From Bacteroidota bacterium (GTDB lineage Bacteria; Bacteroidota; Bacteroidia; Sphingobacteriales; Sphingobacteriaceae): a stretch of 46,663 nucleotides of DNA. The stretch's first letter is position 1. Each line of letters begins with the position of its first letter. Below, one piece after another: positions 39,868-46,663 of this stretch. The notes under the pieces are model-generated. The model ran no database searches. It was not told the DNA's origin and saw only the letters and a list, made by a program, of their open reading frames with translations. Location of the stretch: NCBI GenBank assembly GCA_013288485.1, contig JABDBW010000010.1:1-46663 (forward strand). The letters run 5' to 3'. A program made the position numbers and the translations under genes.

Positions 39868-41484
39868 TCAATGCGTCCTATAGCTGGCGATATCTGTATA
39901 CATGGCGCGGAACGAGCTGCGCAGGCCGCACATTATCATAAAAGTTTTATCATTGAACTGGGTGTTTGCTTCCTTTCGGTATATCGCCCCCCATTCTATT
40001 CTTAAGTTATATTTAGGGTTAAGTATATAAGCTATTTTACCTTCCAGATAAGTCATATTGGTAGTTAAACCCTGCCCAACATAGTTACCATATCGGTGTG
40101 CCGGATCAATATATACCTGGAAAATATCTTTGCCATAGTTGAGGCCATTTATATCGAGGCCATAATGCCCGTGATCAAACTCGCCGCTAAGATCAAAGCG
40201 CTTATAAGAATAATTGAGCAGACCCACCAACTCACTAAAATTGGCCCCAAACGGATGGGCAAGTGGCTCACCCTGTTCGCTGTAATTTTTTATCTCCTGC
40301 GTTTCCGAATAAGTAAACGGTCTCGCCCCGTTAAATTCAAATAAATAATTTAATGAGTTTACGTTAAACAAATTCGCGCCCCTGACACCTAACTGGTAAG
40401 CAAATTTATTTTTCACACTCCCGGTGCCACTAAAAAAATCGCGGGCCAGGAAATCGTCTAATAAAAACTGTCCGTACGCAGCGATTCCGTCCGTTAGTTT
40501 ATATTTGACATTAAATCCTACAAACGCGTTATCAGGCGACCCGTTAGAGGCCTCTACCGGGCGCAGAAATATAACCGGGTTGCCATAACTATAGTCAAAT
40601 CCGCGATAGCGGCCCAGCGAATCAATATTAGCCCATATCACCGCGTCAAAAAAGCCTACTGATAACCGTTTATCTACATTCCAATCCAGGTAATGGAAAA
40701 CACCCCATTTTTTGTTATACCCATTGGTGTAGTTTACTGCGGGAGCTGCAGGGTCAACCATGTACGACCACATCACCATATATTGTACATTACCCACGTT
40801 TGCCGTTAACTTTAAAAACGGATATGGTGAAGCAAAGTCAGACAACAGTACAGACCGGTAACCATCGCCAATAAATGTTTTGCCCTGCCCTGCCGTAATA
40901 TTCAGATATTTTATAGGCGTATAGGATATAATGCCTGTTACATCCGACCAATCTTTCGTATTTTTTCCATAACTGCGGTCGTAAGCCTGGCCCGGAACCA
41001 TTCCAACCTGGTTAATATAAGTTGTTAAATATTCGGGGAATACCGCCTGGTTTTCATATCCGCTGGAGTAGAAGTAAAAATTTTTAGCTATAGTGCCGCC
41101 CAACTGGTATCCGCGTGTATTTAACCAGACATTTTTGTTACCTGCAAGGTCTCTGCCAATTGGCAGTTCCTGTAAATAATCAGCAAAAAAAGTATAATCT
41201 TTGGTTTTTGTATCGATCAAATGTTCATTAAATAATTTGCGGTATGCCCAGCTATGGTGGCGTGAGGTATCTACACCATAATTCATTAATGAATCATACT
41301 TATGCTGCAATACACTATCAATGATCATTGATTTTAGCGAGCTGTGTTCGCGTGTATTTGTTGAATAAATAGTTGTGTTCAGCTTTTGATAAAACTGATA
41401 GGAATACGGCTGATATTGAGCCTGTGCATCTGCAAATTTTGCAAATAGTAAAAGCAATAATAAACTGCCCAGTATTTTTTTCAT
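39868..41484 (-). CDS. Outer-membrane beta-barrel protein, Wzi/RemB-like
   Basis: A 538-aa protein with signal peptide MKKILGSLLLLLLFAKFADA. The rest is beta-rich with many aromatic strand ends (GYQLGGTIAKNFYFYSSGYE, YLNITAGQGKTFIGDGYRSV, LFNVNSLNYLFEFNGARPF, YNLRIEWGAIYRKEA) and ends with a strand-like segment. The phrase KTFIGDGYRSVLLSD is characteristic of capsule-assembly Wzi-like proteins and of the gliding-motility protein RemB of Flavobacteria. The gene lies 23 bp after gmd, so a polysaccharide-related role at the surface fits; direct proof of function is lacking. Confidence 0.85.
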   Translation of the reverse strand: MKKILGSLLLLLLFAKFADAQAQYQPYSYQFYQKLNTTIYSTNTREHSSLKSMIIDSVLQHKYDSLMNYGVDTSRHHSWAYRKLFNEHLIDTKTKDYTFFADYLQELPIGRDLAGNKNVWLNTRGYQLGGTIAKNFYFYSSGYENQAVFPEYLTTYINQVGMVPGQAYDRSYGKNTKDWSDVTGIISYTPIKYLNITAGQGKTFIGDGYRSVLLSDFASPYPFLKLTANVGNVQYMVMWSYMVDPAAPAVNYTNGYNKKWGVFHYLDWNVDKRLSVGFFDAVIWANIDSLGRYRGFDYSYGNPVIFLRPVEASNGSPDNAFVGFNVKYKLTDGIAAYGQFLLDDFLARDFFSGTGSVKNKFAYQLGVRGANLFNVNSLNYLFEFNGARPFTYSETQEIKNYSEQGEPLAHPFGANFSELVGLLNYSYKRFDLSGEFDHGHYGLDINGLNYGKDIFQVYIDPAHRYGNYVGQGLTTNMTYLEGKIAYILNPKYNLRIEWGAIYRKEANTQFNDKTFMIMCGLRSSFRAMYTDIASYRTH

Positions 41485-41507
41485 AAGGTAATTTTTGCAG
41501 GGGTATA

Positions 41508-42644
41508 TTATTCGAAATAATTCAGGGTTTTAAAGCCTCCTTTTTTCAAATAGTCATCTTTTTTTACCAGGTGCAGGTCTGATTGCATCATATCTGTAAC
41601 CAATGCCTGCAAGTCATACCTAGGTTTCCAGCCCAATTTTTCCTGCGCTTTTGTTGGGTCGCCTATAAGCAGGTCGACTTCTGTAGGCCTAAAATATTTC
41701 TCATCTACTTTAACTACAGTTTGGCCCGGTTTTAAACTTTCTAAACTTAACCCCAGTTCTGCGGCTTTTTGCTCGTCAACGTTAATGATCACTCCACGCT
41801 CATTTTCATCTTTACCGCTAAACTCAACTTCAATACCTAATTCGGCGAATGCCATTTTTATGAAATCTCTTACAGAAGTAGTTACGCCTGTAGCAATAAC
41901 AAAATCTTCGGCTGTATCCTGCTGCAGCATTAGCCACATGGCTTCAATATAATCTTTAGCATGGCCCCAATCGCGGCGGGCCGACAGATTACCTACATAC
42001 AGGCAGCCCTGCAACCCCAAAGCTATTTTTGAAGCGGCCCGGGTAATTTTACGGGTTACAAAAGTTTCGCCCCTAATAGGGCTTTCATGATTAAATAATA
42101 TGCCGTTGCAGGCATACATATTGTATGCTTCGCGGTAGTTTACTATTATCCAATAACCGTATAGTTTTGCCACCGCATACGGTGAGCGTGGATAAAACGG
42201 TGTTGTTTCACTTTGTGGTACTGCCTGCACCAATCCATAAAGCTCAGATGTTGATGCCTGGTATATGCGGGTTTTTTCTGTTAAACCCAATAACCTTACT
42301 GCTTCGAGTATGCGTAAGGTACCAATGCCATCGGCATTAGCGGTATACTCGGGTGTATCGAAGCTTACCTTTACATGGCTTTGTGCAGCCAGGTTATAAA
42401 TTTCGTCGGGTTGTGTTTCCTGTATAAGTCTTATTAAATTGGTGGAATCTGTCAGGTCGCCATAATGCAGTTTAAACTTAACGTTAGGTTCGTGCGGGTC
42501 ATGGTAAAGGTGATCGATACGTTCAGTATTAAATAGAGATGATCTTCTTTTAACGCCATGTACCATGTACCCTTTTTTTAATAAAAATTCAGCGAGGTAC
42601 GCGCCATCCTGCCCGGTGATACCTGTTATTAAAGCTACTTTCAT
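41508..42644 (-). CDS. gmd: GDP-mannose 4,6-dehydratase
   Basis: SDR enzyme making GDP-4-keto-6-deoxymannose, the precursor of GDP-fucose and related sugars for surface polysaccharides. NAD(P) loop [20 protein letters not shown] at the N-terminus, catalytic Thr/Ser in QASTSELYG, and Tyr-x3-Lys in [33 protein letters not shown] is also typical. The protein is 378 aa, normal. No fcl (GDP-fucose synthase) follows here; the next gene is the Wzi/RemB-like barrel, 23 bp later. Confidence 0.97.
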   Translation of the reverse strand: MKVALITGITGQDGAYLAEFLLKKGYMVHGVKRRSSLFNTERIDHLYHDPHEPNVKFKLHYGDLTDSTNLIRLIQETQPDEIYNLAAQSHVKVSFDTPEYTANADGIGTLRILEAVRLLGLTEKTRIYQASTSELYGLVQAVPQSETTPFYPRSPYAVAKLYGYWIIVNYREAYNMYACNGILFNHESPIRGETFVTRKITRAASKIALGLQGCLYVGNLSARRDWGHAKDYIEAMWLMLQQDTAEDFVIATGVTTSVRDFIKMAFAELGIEVEFSGKDENERGVIINVDEQKAAELGLSLESLKPGQTVVKVDEKYFRPTEVDLLIGDPTKAQEKLGWKPRYDLQALVTDMMQSDLHLVKKDDYLKKGGFKTLNYFE

Positions 42645-42764
42645 TTAATATGTAATAAGTAATTTATAAACTGCAATGATATCCAATTTTATTGTAAAAA
42701 CAGCTATGTAATTAGCTATAATATGCCTTTTACGAGAGTTATTATATAAAAATTACACCGGAGT

Positions 42765-43328
42765 TTACATTCCGGCAACCTGGTCTTCCAATTCACTATA
42801 CCACTCTTCGCCATATTTTCTTATTAGTGGTGCTTTTAAAAATTCATGCACACGTACTTTTAGCTCATCGCCGAAACTGCATGCCGGGCTGCAAATACTC
42901 CATCTGTCATAGTTCAATACGTCAAATTCAGGGTATTTGGTAATGCGTATAGGGTACAGGTGGCATGAAACGGGCTTTTGCCAGTTAATAGCGCCTTCGT
43001 CATAAGCTTTTTCAATGGCGCATTTGGTGATACCGCCTTCCCATATTACATAGGCACATTCCTTATTTACATCAACGCAGGGTGTAGTGTAATCGCCTTC
43101 AAAATCTTTTACGTAAGTGCCGTTTTTTTCAATGGTTTTTATGCCCTTGGCAGTCATGTATGGTTTTACTTTCGGGTATATGTTATTCAATATATCCAGT
43201 TCATCAGCATTCAGTGGCGCGCCCGAGTCGCCCTCCAAACAACAGGCCCCTTTGCACTTATTTAAATTACATACAAAATTTTCTTTTACTACATCTTCAT
43301 GTACTAAAACACTGCCAACTTCTATCAT
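42765..43328 (-). CDS. DUF3109 family Cys-rich protein
   Basis: A 187-aa protein widespread in Bacteroidota. Cysteines are many and clustered: NFVCNLNKCKGACCLEGD (C-x4-C-x3-C-C), CVDVNKECAYV, PVSCHLYPIRIT and SICSPACSFG, which suggests an iron-sulphur cluster or zinc sites; resemblance to the YkgJ-type C-x-x-x-C-C proteins is noted. Function unknown. It lies 7 bp after the DUF3108 gene in a DUF2480-DUF3108-DUF3109 series that appears to be one transcript. Confidence 0.92.
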   Translation of the reverse strand: MIEVGSVLVHEDVVKENFVCNLNKCKGACCLEGDSGAPLNADELDILNNIYPKVKPYMTAKGIKTIEKNGTYVKDFEGDYTTPCVDVNKECAYVIWEGGITKCAIEKAYDEGAINWQKPVSCHLYPIRITKYPEFDVLNYDRWSICSPACSFGDELKVRVHEFLKAPLIRKYGEEWYSELEDQVAGM

Positions 43329-43335
43329 TATATAC

Positions 43336-44112
43336 TTATTTACTTATGGGATTAAGCGGGTATTTAAGCCCCCTCGCATCTGCCAGTTCCATAGTTACAC
43401 TACCTATAATAAGCCCTACGTTTGCTTTTACCGGTATACGGTTAGCGTCGTCGGTGATCCACAAATACAGTTTACTATCTTTTTTAAAAATGCGGCCTGG
43501 TATAATTGTAGGGTTAAATTTAAGGCAATTAAACTTACCTAATGCACAATTTATCACTTCCTTGCCAGCATAGGTAATGCTCAATGTATATATGCCGTCA
43601 TCAAGAAAATATTGCAATTCAAATTTATCGCCCACCTTAATTTTTGAAATATCGAGGCTCCTGGCAAAATAATAGGCCGATACAAAATCCAGCACCTTCC
43701 CCTTAAAGGGGAAAACTCCATTGTTGGCTGTTATTTTATCATTTTCACGATCAAAGCTAACTTTGTCGCTATGCTTCCACCCCCCCTCGTGCCTGTTTTC
43801 CTGGTATAAATACGGAAGCAATGTTGTGCAGTTAACCCATGTTTCGTACCGGTTGCGCACCTTATAAAAAACATCAAATGTTCCGGCAGTTTTACCGTCG
43901 GCAATAATATGAAAAGTAGGATGCCCGTCAATTTTTTCACCATCCTCAACGCGCAAATGTGCCTCGGCGCCTGTAAAGATGCCATATCTTAGTTTATAAC
44001 TCAGCTCTTCTCCGGACTTAAAAACAGTTTCATTAATGTTTTTAAGTTCCTGGCTAAACGTGTTATAAAAACAGCTTGCAAAAAGTATGGTTATAAAAAA
44101 ACATTTCCTCAT
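43336..44112 (-). CDS. DUF3108 domain protein, exported
   Basis: A 258-aa secreted protein with signal MRKCFFITILFASCFYNTFS. The body is all-beta in look, with FKSGEELSYKLRYGIFTGAE (the family mark), TFHIIADGKTAGTFDVFYKV, ILDFVSAYYFARSLDISKI-like, and LKFNPTIIPGRIFKKDSKLY then DDANRIPVKANVGLIIGS. DUF3108 proteins are periplasmic and of unknown function; the fold resembles lipocalin-like or LolA-like beta sheets, an inference. The adjacent genes DUF2480 and DUF3109 keep it company in many Bacteroidota. Confidence 0.9.
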   Translation of the reverse strand: MRKCFFITILFASCFYNTFSQELKNINETVFKSGEELSYKLRYGIFTGAEAHLRVEDGEKIDGHPTFHIIADGKTAGTFDVFYKVRNRYETWVNCTTLLPYLYQENRHEGGWKHSDKVSFDRENDKITANNGVFPFKGKVLDFVSAYYFARSLDISKIKVGDKFELQYFLDDGIYTLSITYAGKEVINCALGKFNCLKFNPTIIPGRIFKKDSKLYLWITDDANRIPVKANVGLIIGSVTMELADARGLKYPLNPISK

Positions 44113-44139
44113 TCAATACTTATTACAAAAAGCAATTCA

Positions 44140-44655
44140 TTAATCTTTTCTTTTATAGATAGGTACTGTTGAGCATGGTTCGCCAAACATAAGGCTTTTT
44201 ACAACGGGAGTAAGTTTTTTTGCCAGTTCAACATAAGCGGAAACCGGAACGGGCACATCTCCGCAGCCTTTTATAACCAAACGCTGGTCGCGGTATTGTT
44301 CAGTATCCAACCGTGCTATTTCTTTTACAAACAAAACGGTTTCTAATACCTCTGCATCGCCAAAAACCACTTCACGGGCATACGGCGCCATGCGGTTAGC
44401 CAGCAATAAGTAGGCCCATGCGGGTACAATAGCATCTGCAGTGCAGGTAACCGCTACGTTTTTACCCCGGTATTGCGACCAGTCATACTCTTTTACAAAC
44501 TCCCTGAAATCTTTTTCACGTAATATTAAACCCTGGAATAGGTTGTCTTTAATATCATAAACAACACGCTCGCCGGGTGCATAAAAATCAGCCGGATCTA
44601 AAGTGACCAAACCACTTTGTGCCACTTTATTTACTATATTTTCCTGTATATCCAT
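44140..44655 (-). CDS. DUF2480 family protein
   Basis: A 171-aa cytoplasmic protein typical of Bacteroidota, with no signal peptide. Conserved blocks are LDPADFYAPGERVVYDIKDN, REKDFREFVKEYDWSQYRGK and VAVTCTADAIVPAWAYLLLA, plus a C-terminal VPVSAYVELAKKLTPVVKSL. No enzymatic motif is seen and the family function is unknown. It is the first gene of the DUF2480-DUF3108-DUF3109 unit and is isolated from the PpiD-like gene by a strong terminator. Confidence 0.92.
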   Translation of the reverse strand: MDIQENIVNKVAQSGLVTLDPADFYAPGERVVYDIKDNLFQGLILREKDFREFVKEYDWSQYRGKNVAVTCTADAIVPAWAYLLLANRMAPYAREVVFGDAEVLETVLFVKEIARLDTEQYRDQRLVIKGCGDVPVPVSAYVELAKKLTPVVKSLMFGEPCSTVPIYKRKD

Positions 44656-44663
44656 TGCTTTTA

Positions 44664-44708
44664 AATAAAAAATCCGGGACGACGTAGTATAAAAACGTTA
44701 TCCCGGAT
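44664..44708 (-). terminator. Intrinsic terminator after the PpiD-like gene
   Basis: ATCCGGGA (44672-44679) and TCCCGGAT (44701-44708) pair perfectly, and the stem extends inwards with one mismatch. On the minus strand the hairpin is followed by TTTTTTATTT, a good terminator for the gene ending at 44730. Confidence 0.88.
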
Positions 44709-44729
44709 ACAAAATTACTTTAAATTTGG

Positions 44730-46663
44730 CTATAACAGCTTCGCCCTGTAATCTTTTACATTGTCCTTATCTTTCAATGCCTCAAATATCTGCCCTTCCG
44801 CACGCTGTAACATAGCCTGGGCGATCTGTTGTTTCTCCCTGACAGCGTTTGTAAGCGGCGCCGGGTTAATGAAACTGTTAACTGTAAACACATATACCCC
44901 TTGCTGCCCGGCTACAGGTTTAGAAATTTTATTAATTTTCGAACCAAAAACGGTGCCCACTACTTTATACTCGGCTGATGACCCTGGTATAACGGGGTTT
45001 GCAAAAACAATGTTTTGCACCGGTACTACTTTAGCGCCTGTTTTTTGGGCGATCTGTTCAATTGATGAAGACCCCGGTATAACGGCGGCAAATTTCTCAG
45101 TTAATAGTTTACCTTTTACCTCGTTCATTACCGCGGGTTCAATTTGCTTTTTAATCAGATCAAGCGATAAGATTCCTTTGGGTTTAATTTCTGTTAAACG
45201 TGCAACAATGTATTGATTGCCGGCAGTAAACACCTGGTCTGAGATATCGCCTTTATCCGCTTTAAATATCCATCGTACTATATCTCGCGCATCGTCTACG
45301 CCCGGTAATGCTGCTGCCGTACCCGATACATTGTCGGCAGTTTTAGGTTTTAAACCTGCCTTTTTTGCTTCTTCGTCAAAATTGTCTTTTGTCAATGCTA
45401 TTAAAAACGCCTGCGCTTTGCTGTAAGCTGCCGATTGCGTTTTACTGCTTGCCGCCAATGGCTTATCAACCACGGCTACTTTTACTACTTTTGATGACCC
45501 TTTTTGATCTTCGATCTCGATCAAATGAGCACCATATGAGGTGGTCACAATTTTCAGGTCGCCTTTTTTGCCGTTAAAAACAGCATCTTCAAAAGCAGGC
45601 ATCATTGCCCCCCTGCCAAATGTGCCTAATTCGCCACCCTTAGCTGCCGAACCCTTATCATACGAATAAATTGGAGCGAGGTCGGCAAATGATTTTTTTC
45701 CTGATTCAATTATTTTTTTAAGAGAGTCGGCGGTAACAAGCGCCTTAGCCATACCCTGCGCGGGTGCAATTAATATATGTCTTGCTTTTACAGAATCGGG
45801 GCCCACGCGCGAATCGATCAATTTGGCCAGCTTATAACTTCCGTTTGAAAGGTATGGCCCATAAACAAACCCGGGCGACGCCTTAAACATAACGGTATCT
45901 ATTTTAGGGTCGAGCTGGCTCTTATACCGATAAATAATAGCCGCTTTTGTTTCGGAATTTATTTGTACAAACAGCGAATCATTAGTGCTTGCTTTAAAAT
46001 CGGGCAGTAACTTCTCCAATTGCTGCTTTATAGCCGCCGAGTCTTCTTTTGACGGGGCCGCGTTAAAACTTACATAACTAATGCCTCTTATTTCCTGCTG
46101 GTTTTTAAATTCGGCCTTATGCTCATCATAATAACTCTTATAATCAGCATCTGTTAAAGTAACTTTACTGTCGGCAACCGAAGCATAGTCAAGAAGGGCA
46201 GCTTTAAAATCGGCCAGTTTATTTTTTGCTTCGTAACTATCTTTAGCATCCAGCGAATTAACATATAACCCGGTACTTACCATGGCGATGTACTTCTCGC
46301 CTAATTTTGCTTCAATTACCTGGGTTACAAATTCGTCCCACTTTATTTTTTGCGGATTATCATCCTTAAGGGTTTTTATATTATTAATAATGTTAAGCAA
46401 ATTATTCCGGTCGAACTTACCTGTTTGCGGGTCGGTGAAAGCCTGTATAACCTGCTGACTCGGATTGGTCCCGCTCATCATTGCCTGGGTTTCATCCGGA
46501 CTAACTATTAAGCCTAATTTGTCAACCTCTTTCCTCACAATGGCTTTGCTTACAAAATTGTTCCAGGTATTGTCCTGGATGTAGCTCGTAATTTGAGGGG
46601 AAAGGGTGCCCTGGGCCGACTGCTGTTTAAATTGAGCGGCGCTTTGTTCAAAGGCTCTGTTAA
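44730..46663 (-). CDS. Peptidylprolyl isomerase / periplasmic foldase, PpiD/SurA-like (5' end outside window)
   Basis: The frame is open to the right edge, so the N-terminal anchor is missing; about 644 residues are visible. The visible N-terminal region (NRAFEQSAAQFKQQSAQGTL, SYIQDNTWNNFVSKAIVRKE, KLGLIVSPDETQAMM) fits the SurA_N-like chaperone domain of PpiD. A parvulin domain follows with RVGPDSVKARHILIAPAQGM, DLAPIYSYDKGSAAKGGELG and FGRGAMMPAFEDAVFNG, the PpiC pattern. A long second half (LVIDSFINPAPLTNAVREKQ-like) resembles the C-terminal domain. It helps outer-membrane and periplasmic protein folding. It ends at a strong terminator. Confidence 0.92.
   Translation of the reverse strand, partial: NRAFEQSAAQFKQQSAQGTLSPQITSYIQDNTWNNFVSKAIVRKEVDKLGLIVSPDETQAMMSGTNPSQQVIQAFTDPQTGKFDRNNLLNIINNIKTLKDDNPQKIKWDEFVTQVIEAKLGEKYIAMVSTGLYVNSLDAKDSYEAKNKLADFKAALLDYASVADSKVTLTDADYKSYYDEHKAEFKNQQEIRGISYVSFNAAPSKEDSAAIKQQLEKLLPDFKASTNDSLFVQINSETKAAIIYRYKSQLDPKIDTVMFKASPGFVYGPYLSNGSYKLAKLIDSRVGPDSVKARHILIAPAQGMAKALVTADSLKKIIESGKKSFADLAPIYSYDKGSAAKGGELGTFGRGAMMPAFEDAVFNGKKGDLKIVTTSYGAHLIEIEDQKGSSKVVKVAVVDKPLAASSKTQSAAYSKAQAFLIALTKDNFDEEAKKAGLKPKTADNVSGTAAALPGVDDARDIVRWIFKADKGDISDQVFTAGNQYIVARLTEIKPKGILSLDLIKKQIEPAVMNEVKGKLLTEKFAAVIPGSSSIEQIAQKTGAKVVPVQNIVFANPVIPGSSAEYKVVGTVFGSKINKISKPVAGQQGVYVFTVNSFINPAPLTNAVREKQQIAQAMLQRAEGQIFEALKDKDNVKDYRAKLL

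Overview
The window looks like chromosomal DNA of a Sphingobacteriaceae-type Bacteroidota, most like Mucilaginibacter or Pedobacter. This rests on Bacteroidota -7 boxes (TAnnTTTG) in front of many genes, almost no Shine-Dalgarno sequences, many SxxC-type lipoprotein signals, a fused aspartokinase/homoserine dehydrogenase at the head of a thrABC operon, a DUF2480/DUF3108/DUF3109 cluster, and several families of intergenic inverted repeats. It is mostly housekeeping sequence with small accessory patches. I see no rRNA, tRNA, CRISPR array, prophage or insertion sequence, and no gene-free stretch longer than about 300 bases.

Layout. 1-3.3 kb: the 3' end of a DUF1501 gene, a 134-bp inverted-repeat element, hisS, two overlapping VOC genes and tag. 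3.5-6.3 kb: polA, followed by a terminator. 6.4-7.8 kb: an accessory patch with an unknown lipoprotein and a Uma2-family nuclease. 8-10.7 kb: glgA-glgC (glycogen synthesis, ATGA overlap). 10.7-17.3 kb: a small secreted Lys-rich protein, an MBL-fold hydrolase, an S12 serine hydrolase lipoprotein, a TPR protein, a lone ABC ATPase, a BamE-like lipoprotein and an M28 peptidase. 17.3-18.0 kb: a PIN toxin-antitoxin pair. 18-23.2 kb: thrABC on the minus strand behind a Thr-rich leader peptide and attenuator. 23.3-27.9 kb: a small acidic protein, rsgA, a predicted seven-bladed propeller lipoprotein, an amidohydrolase and rlmN. 28.1-31.7 kb: a compact plus-strand cassette of ECF sigma factor, membrane anti-sigma, CpxP/Spy-like sensor, YHYH protein, MORN protein and SCO protein. 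31.7-37.8 kb: comF, a hybrid histidine kinase downstream of glyA, and scpA. 37.9-39.8 kb: dxs, interrupted by one in-frame TAA. 39.9-46.7 kb: a Wzi/RemB-like barrel, gmd, DUF3109, DUF3108, DUF2480 and a PpiD-like foldase that runs off the right edge.

How the parts work together. The thr operon is a complete threonine branch from aspartate with its own attenuation switch: the end of the leader reading frame can pair with the 5' arm of the terminator. The sigma-to-SCO cassette looks like an envelope, probably metal- or copper-related, sensing and response unit. Several genes (hisS, rlmN, the ABC ATPase, the TPR gene) have a -7 box that ends 3-4 nt before the start codon, which implies leaderless mRNAs.

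The observations most worth a second look are the Thr leader/attenuator, the nonsense codon in dxs, the sigma/YHYH/SCO cassette with a 16-bp hairpin just before the YHYH start, the leaderless promoters, and the repeat families at gene ends.
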